Below, piece after piece: positions 1 to 9,406 of a stretch of 41,673 bases of DNA. The stretch comes from Pelosinus sp. (GTDB lineage Bacteria > Bacillota > Negativicutes > Propionisporales > Propionisporaceae). Numbering within the stretch: position 1 is the first letter of the stretch; every line of letters begins with the position of its first letter. The notes under the pieces are model-generated. The model did not search any database. It worked only from the letters and a program-made list of their open reading frames with translations, and was not told the DNA's origin. Location of the stretch: contig JAJFUN010000171.1 in the NCBI GenBank assembly GCA_021372375.1, positions 1 to 41,673 on the forward strand. Reading direction: 5' to 3'. The position numbers and the translations under genes are program-made.

Positions 1-910
1 ATTTATCGCCGATAATCGGCTGTACCCCTTGGCTGATCCCAATAACCGGCATAAAGAGCAGCATGGAAACTCGGTTGATAATCCCGCCGGCCGCCACTGC
101 CAAATCCCCGCCAAACCTGAGAAAATTATAGTTTAAGATAATAATAATGCTGCTAGCGACAATTTGCATTAAAAAGGGTGGAATACCATTTTTAACCATA
201 CTATTAACAATACGCAGTTTGAGTACCAGATTAGTCCAGTGCAGGCGCAGTACACTTTTGCCGAAAACAAAATACCACAAAGTCCATAGAGCTGTAACAG
301 CCGAAGAAATAACTGTCGCCAGCGCCGAACCGGCAATACCCATATGAAATACAAACAGAAACAGTGGATTTAAAATCGTGTTGAGCACAGCGCCAATAAT
401 CATGGTCAACATGGCCATAGGCGGATTTCCCTCCGCCCGAATCGCATTATTAAGACTCATGCCCACAAACAAAAACACACAGCCAACCAAAATAACACGT
501 GTAAACGAAAAAGCATACGGCAATACCTCCGGCGTTGCCCCAAGCATCACCAAAATAGGTTCCAGCCACAGCGATAACCCAAGAATACAAAGCAGTGTCA
601 GTATGATATTCATCATTAAGGCATTGCCCAGAATTTTTTCGGCTTCCGCCCTTTTTTGTTCCCCGAGACGTATCGAAATAAGGGTGCTCGCGCCCACCCC
701 AATAAGCATACTAAAGCCCATGAGCAGCATCATAATTGGAAAAGCAATAGTCACCGCCGCCAGCCCAATTTCGCCCACAGCGTGTCCGACAAAAATACTA
801 TCAATTACATTATATAAGGCATTTACCATCATGCCTGTAATAGCCGGCACGGAAAACCTCCATAATAGGCGTGATACCTTTTCCTCGCCAAGCCCCTTTG
901 CTCGATCCAT
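1..910 (-). CDS. MATE family efflux transporter, C-terminus beyond window
   Basis: Multidrug/toxin extrusion antiporter of the cytoplasmic membrane, exporting organic cations or drugs against Na+ or H+. The minus strand reads without stop from ATG at 910 (AGGAGG seven bases upstream) off the left edge, giving about 303 of the usual 440-460 residues. The N-terminus (MDRAKGLGEEKVSRLLWRFS, then PAITGMMVNALYNVIDSIFV) and the GVGASTLISIRLGE segment near residue 90 are typical of the MepA-like branch of MATE proteins, followed by a series of hydrophobic helices. The substrate cannot be told from sequence. It stands alone, separated from glnS by a terminator. A plus-strand ORF over 378-971 is an antisense shadow. 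Confidence 0.9.
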   Translation of the reverse strand, partial: MDRAKGLGEEKVSRLLWRFSVPAITGMMVNALYNVIDSIFVGHAVGEIGLAAVTIAFPIMMLLMGFSMLIGVGASTLISIRLGEQKRAEAEKILGNALMMNIILTLLCILGLSLWLEPILVMLGATPEVLPYAFSFTRVILVGCVFLFVGMSLNNAIRAEGNPPMAMLTMIIGAVLNTILNPLFLFVFHMGIAGSALATVISSAVTALWTLWYFVFGKSVLRLHWTNLVLKLRIVNSMVKNGIPPFLMQIVASSIIIILNYNFLRFGGDLAVAAGGIINRVSMLLFMPVIGISQGVQPIIGDK

Positions 911-1054
911 AAATCCTCCTGCAGTAAACTCCATATTTTTCAAATTATTTTACTGTGTAACTATGTCATAGATTGTATGGCCTGTCAATGATTAAAGTCT
1001 CCGAATTGGCTATTGGTTATGCGCTTGTTCTTAGGACAAAAAAGCCCTCCGCAT

Positions 1055-1100
1055 AAAAAAACTGCTGTATCGGCGATATAATATCACTGATACAGCAGTT
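1055..1100 (-). terminator. Rho-independent terminator of glnS
   Basis: A perfect 12-bp stem (1060-1071 with 1089-1100, AACTGCTGTATC) lies just past the glnS stop and is followed on the minus strand by a T tract (1055-1059). It closes the deoD-glnS transcript. Confidence 0.85.
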
Positions 1101-1112
1101 TGGAATGGCTCT

Positions 1113-2780
1113 TTATTTTTGTGCTTTAGCCCACGAATCTCTGAGCCCTACCACACGATTAAATACTGGTTTTTCTTTGGTATGCTCAACCGCATCCGCC
1201 ACGAAATATCCTTGGCGCAGGAACTGATAGCGCGTACCAGGCGCCGCCTCAGCCAGACTTGGCTCTACCAGACAGTCTGTCAGCGTTTCCAAAGAATTTG
1301 GATTTAATACATAGCTATTTTCATCTTCCGGATTATCATTGATAAAGAGATAATCATATAGCCGTACTGTCGATTTTACCGCATGCTGGGCTGATACCCA
1401 GTGCAGCGTGCCTTTGATTTTACGGCCGCTTGTCGCCCCGCCGCTCTTGCTTTCCGGGTCATAGCTACAGCGCACTTCGACTATATTGCCAGCTTCGTCT
1501 TTAATGACTTCTTCGCACTTAATAATATAAGCAAATTTAAGACGTACTTCCTGATTCGGTGTTAAGCGGAAATATTTCTTAGGCGCGTCTTCCATAAAGT
1601 CTTCCTGCTCAATATAGAGCTCGCGGGAAAAGAGCACTTTACGGCTGCCGGCAGCTTCATCATTTGGGTTATTTTCCGCTTCGAGTTCTTCCGTCTGCCC
1701 TTCCGGATAGTTTACAATCACAATTTTTAGCGGACGCAGCACTGCCATGCCCCGGTAGGCCTTGGCATTCAAATCTTCACGGATACAATGCTCAAGCATT
1801 GCAACCTCAACAGTACTATTGCTTTTGGCAATACCAATGCGTTCACAAAAATCCAGGATGGATTCCGGGGTATAGCCGCGGCGTCTGAGACCTGATATAG
1901 TCGGCATCCGTGGATCATCCCAGCCGCTTACTTTGCCTTCTTCGACAAGAGCGCGAAGGTGACGTTTGCTCATTACAGTATTAGTCAGATTGAGCCGGGC
2001 AAATTCAATCTGCTGCGGACGGTCTTCAAAACCAAGTGCCTCAAGTACCCAATCATACAGCGGACGATGGTCCTCAAATTCGAGGGTACAAATAGAATGT
2101 GTAATGCCCTCGATAGCATCAGAAATAGGATGAGCATAATCATACATCGGATAGATGCACCAGGTATCGCCTGTACGATGGTGCTTGGCCCGAAGGATAC
2201 GATAGATGATCGGATCACGCAGGTTGATATTCGGCGAAGCCATATCAATTTTGGCTCTCAGCACCCGCGAACCATCGGCAAACTCACCGTTTTTCATACG
2301 GGTAAACAAATCAAGATTTTCTTCAATTGAACGATTACGATATGGGCTTTCCTTACCTGGCTCAGTCAAGGTACCGCGATATTCGCGCATTTGGTCAGCT
2401 GTTAAATCGCATACAAACGCTTTGCCCTTTTTGATAAGTTCTACTCCACATTCATACAGTTTATCAAAATACCCGGAGGCATAAAACATCCGGTCGTCCC
2501 AGCTAAAGCCCAGCCATTTTACATCTTCCTGGATGGAATCTACATATTCTACATCTTCTTTACTAGGGTTGGTATCATCAAACCGCAAATTGCACATGCC
2601 TTGATATTCTTTGGCTGTACCAAAGTTCAGACAAATTGACTTGGCATGTCCGATATGCAGATAGCCGTTTGGTTCGGGCGGGAAACGGGTATGTACCCTC
2701 TGTCCATGCTTGCCGGTTTTTAAATCCTCATTAATTATATTTTGAATAAAATTAGTTGATACAATCTCTTCGTTACTCAT
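1113..2780 (-). CDS. glnS: Glutaminyl-tRNA synthetase (GlnRS)
   Basis: Class I aminoacyl-tRNA synthetase charging tRNA-Gln with glutamine in the cytoplasm. The 555 residues match the usual 550-560. The HIGH signature is seen as [12 protein letters not shown] (residues 34-45) and the KMSKS loop as VMSKR near residue 270. The C-terminal half, with the region [16 protein letters not shown], corresponds to the anticodon-binding beta-barrels. The ATG has an SD-like GAGGAG upstream. It starts 23 nt after the deoD stop, so it is probably cotranscribed with deoD. Many Firmicutes lack GlnRS and use GatCAB transamidation instead; its presence here implies direct Gln-tRNA formation, though GatCAB may still serve Asn. 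Confidence 0.97.
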   Translation of the reverse strand: MSNEEIVSTNFIQNIINEDLKTGKHGQRVHTRFPPEPNGYLHIGHAKSICLNFGTAKEYQGMCNLRFDDTNPSKEDVEYVDSIQEDVKWLGFSWDDRMFYASGYFDKLYECGVELIKKGKAFVCDLTADQMREYRGTLTEPGKESPYRNRSIEENLDLFTRMKNGEFADGSRVLRAKIDMASPNINLRDPIIYRILRAKHHRTGDTWCIYPMYDYAHPISDAIEGITHSICTLEFEDHRPLYDWVLEALGFEDRPQQIEFARLNLTNTVMSKRHLRALVEEGKVSGWDDPRMPTISGLRRRGYTPESILDFCERIGIAKSNSTVEVAMLEHCIREDLNAKAYRGMAVLRPLKIVIVNYPEGQTEELEAENNPNDEAAGSRKVLFSRELYIEQEDFMEDAPKKYFRLTPNQEVRLKFAYIIKCEEVIKDEAGNIVEVRCSYDPESKSGGATSGRKIKGTLHWVSAQHAVKSTVRLYDYLFINDNPEDENSYVLNPNSLETLTDCLVEPSLAEAAPGTRYQFLRQGYFVADAVEHTKEKPVFNRVVGLRDSWAKAQK

Positions 2781-2803
2781 AATAAACTCCTCTGCTTTAT
2801 CTT

Positions 2804-3502
2804 TTACGCCATCTCCAGCGCAATATTCATCATATTCTTAAAGGTAGTCTGCCGTTCTTCGGCAGTTGTCACTTCCTTGCTGACCAAGCTGTCACTGACA
2901 GTCAAAATACCGAGCGCCTTCACGCCATATTTAGCGGCCAACGTATACAGGCCTGCTGTCTCCATTTCCACAGCCAGTACCCCAAACTGGGCCCATCTCT
3001 TCCAGGCATCAGGCTTATCATCATAAAAAGTGTCCGAAGTAAAGACATTGCCGGCCTGCACCGGAATATTTAGCGCCTGCGCAGCATTATATGCTTTTTG
3101 CAGCAGTTCAAAATTGGCGGTCGGCGCAAACGTCATGCCTTTAAACCGCACATCATTAATAGCCGAATCAGTGGATGCACTCATCGCCAAAATAATCTCC
3201 CTCAGTTTTATATGTTCCTGCAGCGAACCACAAGTACCAATGCGAATTAGATTTTTCACCTGATAGCTGGTTATCAGTTCATTTACATAAATTGATATAG
3301 ACGGTATCCCCATGCCTGTGCCCTGCACTGATATGCGTTTACCTTTGTATGTGCCTGTAAAGCCATACATTCCCCGCACTTCATTGTAGCATATGGCGTC
3401 TTCCAAAAAGTTTTCGGCAATAAACTTGGCTCTTAGCGGATCGCCCGGCAATAATACCGTTTCAGCAATAGCGCCCGGCTGGGCGTCAATATGTATACTC
3501 AT
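2804..3502 (-). CDS. deoD: Purine-nucleoside phosphorylase, DeoD type
   Basis: Phosphorolysis of purine (deoxy)ribonucleosides to free base and (deoxy)ribose-1-phosphate, for purine salvage. The 232 residues are the standard length of the hexameric DeoD family. Visible signatures are the N-terminal phosphate-loop region [14 protein letters not shown], the [14 protein letters not shown] segment, and [16 protein letters not shown] with the conserved Met-Glu that contacts ribose. The ATG follows AGGAGG by six bases. It sits upstream of glnS on the same strand with a short gap and behind the HD-domain gene, so a NUDIX-HD-deoD-glnS transcript is plausible. Nothing looks abnormal. Confidence 0.96.
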   Translation of the reverse strand: MSIHIDAQPGAIAETVLLPGDPLRAKFIAENFLEDAICYNEVRGMYGFTGTYKGKRISVQGTGMGIPSISIYVNELITSYQVKNLIRIGTCGSLQEHIKLREIILAMSASTDSAINDVRFKGMTFAPTANFELLQKAYNAAQALNIPVQAGNVFTSDTFYDDKPDAWKRWAQFGVLAVEMETAGLYTLAAKYGVKALGILTVSDSLVSKEVTTAEERQTTFKNMMNIALEMA

Positions 3503-3590
3503 GAAAATTCCTCCTAAAATACTAATTCGAAAAAACGATTTTGCTATTCTTCGCTAAAAATACGGTAAATCCTGCATTATCTATAAAATA

Positions 3591-4382
3591 TTACGCCGAA
3601 TAACCAGAAACTTTGTCGCCGGCTATTGCCAAATACTCCTCTAAATGCAGAGTGACCTGCTGAACTAAAGCATCCTGCGGCAAATCGCAGAGCATCTTTT
3701 GCACGTACTGTTTTTCCAGCATATATCTAGATGAATACGGAAAATACAGGCCATACACCCAGGATGCCCGAAACAGCATTTGATCAGCACTTGTTTGTAT
3801 ATCTTCATAAAACGCCAAGCGATCTTCCAAAATGTCAGCGGCAATTTTGGCCGAATAGCGGGTAGACTCTTCTAGTTCCGGCGATTTTACCATTTTGCAG
3901 TTTTCATCTTCGCCCACAATCATGGCAAAGATATCTAGCTTATCCGCATCCCGAATGAGTTTGGCATATAACAGCACCTCTGCGGCCTCGTTATCAGGTA
4001 TACTACGCCGATTATGATAAAGTACCGCCTTTTTTATGAGCTGCTGCTCTTTATCTGTCAGTCCCTTGAGCACACCGAGTTCTTCGAGAACTTTAGCGCT
4101 AAGCTCGGCATGATTTACCGAACGCTTATCATTAAAAGTGCGATACGTTTGATACTGACGAAACCGCCCCACATCATGAAACAGTGCTACCGTTTCCGCC
4201 AGTTTTAGCTCAGCTTCCCCCAGTTTTAGGGACTGACCGATGCTTCGTATGTTGTCACATACATGATAGGTGTGCCGCTCTTTGACTTCAACATGCAGCT
4301 GCATATCTTCATCTTTTGAATAAAAAGTTTTTACATATGTATCAAACCATTTCTTAAACTTTTCTACTGCTTCGCTATCCAT
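3591..4382 (-). CDS. HD domain phosphohydrolase
   Basis: Metal-dependent phosphohydrolase of the HD superfamily, 263 residues. An early His (H38/H40), the H69-D70 doublet in ALFHDVGRFRQ, a second His region HNRRSIPD and a later Asp in IRDADKLD supply the metal ligands expected of the fold. The substrate cannot be predicted; relatives act on nucleotides or on cyclic or hyperphosphorylated nucleotides. Together with the NUDIX gene 27 nt upstream and deoD downstream, a nucleotide clean-up role is a reasonable inference. The SD-like GGGGG is unusually far (about 15 nt) from the only suitable ATG. Confidence 0.85.
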   Translation of the reverse strand: MDSEAVEKFKKWFDTYVKTFYSKDEDMQLHVEVKERHTYHVCDNIRSIGQSLKLGEAELKLAETVALFHDVGRFRQYQTYRTFNDKRSVNHAELSAKVLEELGVLKGLTDKEQQLIKKAVLYHNRRSIPDNEAAEVLLYAKLIRDADKLDIFAMIVGEDENCKMVKSPELEESTRYSAKIAADILEDRLAFYEDIQTSADQMLFRASWVYGLYFPYSSRYMLEKQYVQKMLCDLPQDALVQQVTLHLEEYLAIAGDKVSGYSA

Positions 4383-4409
4383 TTTTGACTAGTTGCGCCC
4401 CCTCTATAC

Positions 4410-4886
4410 CTACTTTTTAAATACAATATCTACATTTTCAATATTTTCATTATCACTGGCAAATACTACTTGGCCCTGAACATTATCGCCGCTGAGAATC
4501 TTCGGCAGCCAATATATATCATCTGCCCACATAGCATCATAAGGAATTTTATTTATTTCAAACCAAGCAGGCTGCATTTCCGCCGTTTCCTGCGGTTGCC
4601 CCTGCCAGTTATCAACCAAAAAAATATCTACAGTATGATTTTTTTTAGGCGCTGCCGGAAATATAAATTCAAGCTTTCCCGTAATCCTTAGATCCTTTTC
4701 CGCTGCCCTAAGACCGCATTCTTCATACAGCTCACGGACAGCCGCCGCCTGTACAGCTTCGCCTGGCTCTATTTTACCACCAAACCCGTTATATTTCCCC
4801 TGACCAAAGCCGGTTTTTTTCATACCCAGTAAAATTTTATCTATCGGTCTTCCCGCGACCGGCAAACATAAAGTAGTAGGTCTCAT
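4410..4886 (-). CDS. NUDIX hydrolase (MutT/8-oxo-dGTPase-like)
   Basis: A 158-residue NUDIX pyrophosphohydrolase. The complete Nudix box (G-x5-E-x7-R-E-L-x-E-E-x-G-L) occupies residues 37-59, starting in GGKIEPGE. The preceding GMKKTGFGQGKYNGFGG resembles the 8-oxo-dGTPase/MTH1-like branch, so hydrolysis of oxidised purine nucleotides is the best guess. The ATG at 4886 was chosen because GGAGG lies six bases before it; the reading frame extends 21 codons further upstream without a ribosome site. It is probably the first gene of the NUDIX-HD-deoD-glnS group. Confidence 0.87.
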   Translation of the reverse strand: MRPTTLCLPVAGRPIDKILLGMKKTGFGQGKYNGFGGKIEPGEAVQAAAVRELYEECGLRAAEKDLRITGKLEFIFPAAPKKNHTVDIFLVDNWQGQPQETAEMQPAWFEINKIPYDAMWADDIYWLPKILSGDNVQGQVVFASDNENIENVDIVFKK

Positions 4887-5065
4887 GCTATGCCTCCAAA
4901 TCAGCAGCACCTGCGGCGCTTTTATTCTAAATTCCCCTCTTAGCACCATTTATCCTGCTTTTCCCACTGAACGACTCCGCGTTCATCCTGTATATATATT
5001 GAAAGGCTGTGCAAAATAATTCTTGTCAAAAGCAAAGAAATAATGCAGACAGCGACAACTTCGTG

Positions 5066-5071
5066 TATAAT
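5066..5071 (+). promoter_or_regulatory. Possible -10 element of dapL
   Basis: A perfect TATAAT lies 39 bp before the dapL ATG. No good -35 is spaced correctly: a TTGTCA at 5023 is 37 bp away. The start signal is therefore tentative. Confidence 0.4.
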
Positions 5072-5109
5072 AAGTTATTATTGCGTTATTTTGGAAAGGA
5101 GCTTAATCT

Positions 5110-6345
5110 ATGGCAACAATTAATGAAAATTACCTGAACCTAGCCGGCAGTTATCTATTTGCTGAAATCGCCAAAAGAGTCACTGCCTTTAAAAACGATA
5201 ACCCTGAAGCTGATATCATTCGTCTGGGAATTGGCGACGTAACACGTCCGTTAGTCCCAGCAGTTATTGAAAGTATGCATAAAGCTGTTGACGAAATGGG
5301 GAGTGAGGAAACCTTCCACGGCTATAGTCCTGACTTCGGTTATTCCTTCCTGCTCAAAACCATTATTGAACATGACTACACCGCCCGCGGCATTGAAATT
5401 GACGAAGGCGAAGTTTTTGTCAGTGATGGCGCTAAAAGTGACACCGGCAATATCCAGGAAATCTTTGGAGCTAACAATATTGTCGCCATTACTGACCCAG
5501 TTTATCCCGTATACCTTGATACTAACGTAATGGCTGGCCGTACCGGTAAAATTGGCCCAGACGGCCGTTTTGAAAAAATTGTATACTTACCGTGTAATGC
5601 TGAAAACAACTTTGTGCCAGCACTGCCTACGGAAAAGGTAGATATGATTTATTTGTGCGTACCAAACAACCCTACAGGTACCACGCTAAATAAAGAACAG
5701 CTCAAGACCTGGGTAGATTATGCCAAAGAAAATAAAGTAATTATTTTATACGATTCGGCTTATGAAGCATTTATCGCAGAAGATAATGTACCCCACAGCA
5801 TTTATGAAGTAGAAGGCGCTAAAGACGTAGCAATTGAATTCCGTTCCTTCTCCAAAACTGCTGGTTTCACGGGTACACGCTGTGCTTATACCGTGATTCC
5901 AAAAACAGTACTTGCTTATACCGCCTCCGGTGAAGCTCATCCGCTTAACAAATTGTGGGCTCGCCGTGTATCCACTAAATTTAACGGCGTCCCCTATATT
6001 ATCCAGCGCGCAGCAGAAGCTGTCTATTCACCTGCAGGCCAAAAACAGATTAAAGATACCATCAAATATTACATGACCAATGCCAAACTTATCCGCGAAG
6101 GTCTAGAAAGCATTGGGCTTACTGTATTTGGCGGTGTCAATGCACCATATATCTGGCTGAAAACGCCAAATGGCATGGATTCTTGGGAGTTCTTTGATAA
6201 ACTGCTGACTGAAGCCCATCTGGTAGGCACGCCTGGTTCAGGCTTCGGCCCATCAGGCGCAGGTTATTTCCGCTTGACTTCCTTCGGCAGCTATGAAAAT
6301 ACGGTCGCTGCAGTAGAACGCATTAAAACCAGGATTAAACTGTAA
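5110..6345 (+). CDS. dapL: LL-diaminopimelate aminotransferase
   Basis: PLP-dependent aminotransferase converting tetrahydrodipicolinate directly to LL-2,6-diaminopimelate with glutamate as amino donor, in the lysine and meso-DAP (peptidoglycan) pathway. The 411 residues are the standard DapL length. The N-terminal motif [13 protein letters not shown], the cofactor-binding [10 protein letters not shown], and the Schiff-base lysine K249 within [12 protein letters not shown] are all present. The C-terminal [16 protein letters not shown] is typical. The SD GGAAAGGAG precedes the ATG. It is monocistronic, ended by its own terminator. DapL replaces the succinylase/acetylase branches and is common in anaerobic Firmicutes. 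Confidence 0.97.
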   Translation: MATINENYLNLAGSYLFAEIAKRVTAFKNDNPEADIIRLGIGDVTRPLVPAVIESMHKAVDEMGSEETFHGYSPDFGYSFLLKTIIEHDYTARGIEIDEGEVFVSDGAKSDTGNIQEIFGANNIVAITDPVYPVYLDTNVMAGRTGKIGPDGRFEKIVYLPCNAENNFVPALPTEKVDMIYLCVPNNPTGTTLNKEQLKTWVDYAKENKVIILYDSAYEAFIAEDNVPHSIYEVEGAKDVAIEFRSFSKTAGFTGTRCAYTVIPKTVLAYTASGEAHPLNKLWARRVSTKFNGVPYIIQRAAEAVYSPAGQKQIKDTIKYYMTNAKLIREGLESIGLTVFGGVNAPYIWLKTPNGMDSWEFFDKLLTEAHLVGTPGSGFGPSGAGYFRLTSFGSYENTVAAVERIKTRIKL

Positions 6346-6360
6346 AGTATAAAAAGCTGC

Positions 6361-6395
6361 AAAAAGTCGGCTTGACAATGTCAAGCCGACTTTTT
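6361..6395 (+). terminator. Rho-independent terminator of dapL
   Basis: Stem GTCGGCTTGA/TCAAGCCGAC (6366-6375 with 6381-6390), flanked by five A and five T, 15 bases after the dapL stop. It may work in both directions. Confidence 0.9.
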
Positions 6396-6408
6396 GGTAT
6401 TGATTTTG

Positions 6409-6428
6409 TTCCCCTCTAGAGAGGGGAA
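6409..6428. repeat. Solo palindrome related to the CTCTAGAG foldback element
   Basis: TTCCCCTCTAGAGAGGGGAA is a perfect 20-bp palindrome. It equals the joined outer ends of the foldback element found complete at 16168-16271, without any interior. It lies between the dapL terminator and the stop of the minus-strand GGDEF gene. It could be a remnant, an excision scar or an ancestral unit. Confidence 0.6.
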
Positions 6429-6431
6429 TTT

Positions 6432-7877
6432 CTATTGATCTTGTTCAATTAATTTAATAAAAATATCTACCAGCACCGGGTCAAATTGGCTGCCGGCTCC
6501 GTCCCTTAGCTCTTTGATGGCAGCCGCCCTTGGCATGGCTTTGCGGTAAGGCCGATCAGATGTCATGGCATCATACGCATCGACAATTGATACGATGCGG
6601 CATTCAAGTGGTATTGCTTCCCCCTTAAGTCCCAGAGGATAGCCTTCACCATTCCACCACTCATGATGCAAAAGAATTAATTCATTTATCTCACTAAAAA
6701 CATTAGCCGAATTAGCAATTCTAAAACCAATCTGACAATGTTTCCTCATTACTTCCCTTTCTTCATCAGTAAGTGCCCCAGGCTTCCCGAGCACTGCATC
6801 AGGAACAGCAATCTTCCCGATGTCATGAAATTGAGCCAATAACTTTAAATTTGCTATTTTGCCGGCCTGGAGCAGCAGCTTTTGTCCCATCACTGCAGCC
6901 ATGCCGATAATTCGATCAGCATGTCCACCTGTCACCTGATCGCGTTCTGCCAGTACATTGGATAATGTACTGACAATAGCACTTTTAGCACTGTGCCGAT
7001 GCAGCAGTTTTTCTTTATACATATTTTTATCAGCTGTCTTAATAAGCTGATGAATATCAGCATTCTCCCCAGTCAGGTTATAGGCATAACCCATTGATAA
7101 GCTTATTTCTATGTTGCTGCTGCCGTTATGTTCAGCTAACAAAGTCTGCATCTTATCCAGAATCGTCTTGATTTTAACCTGATTGCTATTATTAATAATT
7201 ACGACAAATTCATCCCCGCCAATTCTGGCCACCATTTCCTTATTTGCCGCTGCAGACAGCAGACTGGCTATTTTCTTGAGCATATAATCACCGGCATCAT
7301 GACCGATGGTATCATTGACGGTTTTTAGTCCATCCGCGTCGCACATAATGATGCCAATGGATGTATCCTGACAGTCAGCCAATTTAGTGATATACCGCTC
7401 AAAAGCCTCCCGATTTAAAAGACCTGTAAGAGTATCGTGAAAACTGATAAACGTAAGTTTATCAGCTAAGTCCTTTCGCTCGGAATAGTCCACAAAGCTC
7501 TCAATTAGATAGCATCTCTCCGCCAATCGCATAGGCACAACAGTCTTTATTATTGGTAATGCCGTACCGTCAGCCCTGATAAGTACCCTTTCGGAATTAT
7601 CCACCTTTTTCCCAAAATCAGTAATAGGGCATTTCCCGACCTCGGTTGGACAAACTATCTTGTGACAGACATGACCGAAAATATCCCGTTGTTTATATTT
7701 ACTCAATTTAAGTGCCATAGGATTGGCATAAACGATTTGATGAGTATCCGCATCGATAATAAATACCCCAAAGCCTACTGACTGGACCACACTATTAACC
7801 AAAGGACTCATATTGCTTTTGATATTTAATTTATGTATTTGCAGCTTGCTCTTTTTAATGTGCTTAAAATTTCTCAT
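6432..7877 (-). CDS. PAS-GGDEF-HD-GYP cyclic-di-GMP signalling protein
   Basis: Soluble bifunctional c-di-GMP enzyme of 481 residues from the chosen start. A PAS domain (about 20-130) with SVGFGVFIIDADTHQIVYAN is followed by a GGDEF domain with FHDTLTGLLNR and an intact RIGGDEF, then HD-GYP with HDIGK and HHEWWNGEGYP. Both cyclase and phosphodiesterase signatures look catalytically complete; no RxxD inhibitory site precedes GGDEF. The PAS carries a Cys cluster, CHKIVCPTEVGKCP. No transmembrane segment is seen. The frame opens at an ATG at 7913, but that start has no ribosome site, whereas the ATG at 7877 has GAGGA seven bases upstream. The same C-terminal module recurs in the gene at 24304. 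Confidence 0.88.
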   Translation of the reverse strand: MRNFKHIKKSKLQIHKLNIKSNMSPLVNSVVQSVGFGVFIIDADTHQIVYANPMALKLSKYKQRDIFGHVCHKIVCPTEVGKCPITDFGKKVDNSERVLIRADGTALPIIKTVVPMRLAERCYLIESFVDYSERKDLADKLTFISFHDTLTGLLNREAFERYITKLADCQDTSIGIIMCDADGLKTVNDTIGHDAGDYMLKKIASLLSAAANKEMVARIGGDEFVVIINNSNQVKIKTILDKMQTLLAEHNGSSNIEISLSMGYAYNLTGENADIHQLIKTADKNMYKEKLLHRHSAKSAIVSTLSNVLAERDQVTGGHADRIIGMAAVMGQKLLLQAGKIANLKLLAQFHDIGKIAVPDAVLGKPGALTDEEREVMRKHCQIGFRIANSANVFSEINELILLHHEWWNGEGYPLGLKGEAIPLECRIVSIVDAYDAMTSDRPYRKAMPRAAAIKELRDGAGSQFDPVLVDIFIKLIEQDQ

Positions 7878-8017
7878 TTGTCCATCCTCATTGGCTGCTA
7901 AATTCATTCTCATCGCTTAAAGCTCTAAGTACTAATCATATTCGTCATTTTGGTACAAAAAACCTCCACATTTTTAACAAAAAGGTACAATTTCTTGTAA
8001 CATGCCGCTTTTTGTAC

Positions 8018-8060
8018 AAAAAGCACAGGATTGGCTATTTCATCCAACCCTGTGCTTTTT
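8018..8060 (-). terminator. Terminator downstream of bioB
   Basis: A 12-bp stem, AAAAAGCACAGG with CCTGTGCTTTTT (8018-8029 and 8049-8060), extends by four more pairs after one mismatch. It lies 17 bp beyond the bioB stop. The A and T flanks would allow termination on both strands. Confidence 0.85.
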
Positions 8061-8076
8061 TCATAAAATTATTAAA

Positions 8077-9069
8077 TTACTGCTGCATGCGCGGCACAAA
8101 CCCCAAATCCCTAATCATTGTGCGGTCATCCTCAGCCTTACGTCCGCCTGTTGTCAAATAACCGCCAATCAACATGCCATTAAGTCCGCTGACTAAAGCC
8201 AGCGCCTGCAAATCACGGAGTTTGGCTTCACGCCCGCCCGCTGTACGAAGAACGGCCTGCGGCAGAATAAACCGAAAGAGTGCAAAAGTTTTGAGGATTT
8301 CCCATGGGGCTACTGGAGGCTGTTTCTCCAGCGGTGTCCCCGGGACAGGATTTAGAATATTGAGCGGTACAGAACTTGCGCCCAGTTCACGGAGCGCAAA
8401 AGCCATATCGATACGGTCATCCATGCTTTCACCCAGACCAAAAATGCCGCCGGAACAGATTTTCAGTCCGGCAGCACGCGCAGCGGCAATTGTCTGAACG
8501 CGGTCTTCATATGTATGCGTTGTACAAATCTTAGCATAAAAGCTCGCACTTGTCTCGATATTATGATGATAACGCTCTAAACCTGCTGCTTTCAGCGCCA
8601 GCGCATTTTCTTTACTCAGCGTCCCCAAGGAAGCGGATACATGCAGCTTAGTTTTAGCCTTGATTTCTCTTATTGCCGCAAGAATTTCGGCAAAATCATG
8701 ATCGGCATTCATGCCCCGTCCGCTTGTTACAATACTAAAGCAGTGTACACCGCTTGCTTCAGCTGCTTTGGCTGCGGCTAGTATCTCTTGTTTATTTTTC
8801 AGTCCATAAACCGGCGCATCTGTTTTATGATGGGCCGACTGCGCACAAAAAACACAGTTTTCCGAGCAATGCCCAGATCTTCCGTTAACAATTGAACAAA
8901 GTTCCACCTCTTTACCCATAAACCTTTGGCGAATTTTATTGGCCATTGCCATGAGAAATAAAACCTCATCCTCGGGCGCTGCGACGAGCGCCACGGCCTC
9001 CGCACGCGTAATGGCTCCGCCGTCTAGTACCTTATTGCCTATTTCTATAATCTGTGGAATAACTGACAT
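8077..9069 (-). CDS. bioB: Biotin synthase
   Basis: Radical SAM enzyme inserting sulfur into dethiobiotin, the last step of biotin synthesis. The 330 residues are normal. The SAM-cluster motif C-x3-C-x2-C is C68, C72, C75 in GHCSENCVFC. Further Cys in FSIVTSGRGM/KICSGGIFGLGE match the second ([2Fe-2S]) site region. LNPVPGTPLE and RTAGGREAKLRDLQ are family hallmarks. The SD AAGGAGGAG stands just before the ATG. It is monocistronic, with BirA-type operators immediately upstream (9089-9202), so it is likely repressed when biotin is plentiful. No other bio gene is in the window, so bioB may serve scavenged dethiobiotin or a distant bio locus. Confidence 0.97.
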   Translation of the reverse strand: MSVIPQIIEIGNKVLDGGAITRAEAVALVAAPEDEVLFLMAMANKIRQRFMGKEVELCSIVNGRSGHCSENCVFCAQSAHHKTDAPVYGLKNKQEILAAAKAAEASGVHCFSIVTSGRGMNADHDFAEILAAIREIKAKTKLHVSASLGTLSKENALALKAAGLERYHHNIETSASFYAKICTTHTYEDRVQTIAAARAAGLKICSGGIFGLGESMDDRIDMAFALRELGASSVPLNILNPVPGTPLEKQPPVAPWEILKTFALFRFILPQAVLRTAGGREAKLRDLQALALVSGLNGMLIGGYLTTGGRKAEDDRTMIRDLGFVPRMQQ

Positions 9070-9088
9070 ATTTTCTCCTCCTTATATT

Positions 9089-9119
9089 TTGTAAACCACT
9101 AAATATCATAGGTTTACAA
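9089..9119. promoter_or_regulatory. BirA operator 1 (biotin repressor box)
   Basis: A perfect inverted repeat, TTGTAAACC - 13 bp - GGTTTACAA, 20 bp upstream of the bioB start. The half-sites are identical to the well-known BirA box; the spacer here is 13 bp rather than the 15-16 bp quoted for E. coli. Confidence 0.85.
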
Positions 9120-9171
9120 TAAAGTAAAAATAATAGGACACACAAAATAGTTGCCCTACGTTACACTTCTT

Positions 9172-9202
9172 TGGTTAACCATCAAAAAAAATTAGTTTAC
9201 AA
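9172..9202. promoter_or_regulatory. BirA operator 2 (imperfect)
   Basis: TGGTTAACC - 13 bp - AGTTTACAA has the same geometry as operator 1, with diverged half-sites, and begins 83 bp further upstream of bioB. It suggests cooperative repression. This is inferred from sequence only. Confidence 0.6.
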
Positions 9203-9267
9203 GATTATTCTACACGATACACCTGAAAATTGCAAATTACCGATAAAATTAAAGGCATTAGTCAAAG

Positions 9268-9390
9268 TTCCCCTCTAGAGAAGCGTGCCCGCAGGGCGGG
9301 GTGTGTTAGATTTCATGCATCTACTCACATTAAGACATTAATACCAACACACCCCGTCGTTTACGCGCCACCCCTCTCAAGAGTGGATTT
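9268..9390. repeat. CTCTAGAG foldback element, copy b
   Basis: About 123 bp with long imperfect inverted repeats: the left arm starts TTCCCCTCTAGAGA and continues to GGGCGGGGTGTGTTAG; the right arm runs AACACACCCCGTCG to CCACCCCTCTCAAGAG. It lies between the BirA boxes of bioB and the end of topB, and its ends are diverged. There is no coding capacity. It is probably a non-autonomous mobile repeat, or REP/BIME-like. Confidence 0.75.
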
Positions 9391-9406
9391 TTATGGGGAA
9401 AATTCT

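Noticed and set aside
378..971. Plus-strand 197-residue open frame
   Set aside because: Antisense to the MATE gene, which reads cleanly on the minus strand with an AGGAGG start and family motifs. The composition (many Ser, Pro, Ile) is typical of a shadow frame.
5023..5028. TTGTCA as -35 of dapL
   Set aside because: It lies 37 bp from the TATAAT at 5066, far beyond a workable spacing.
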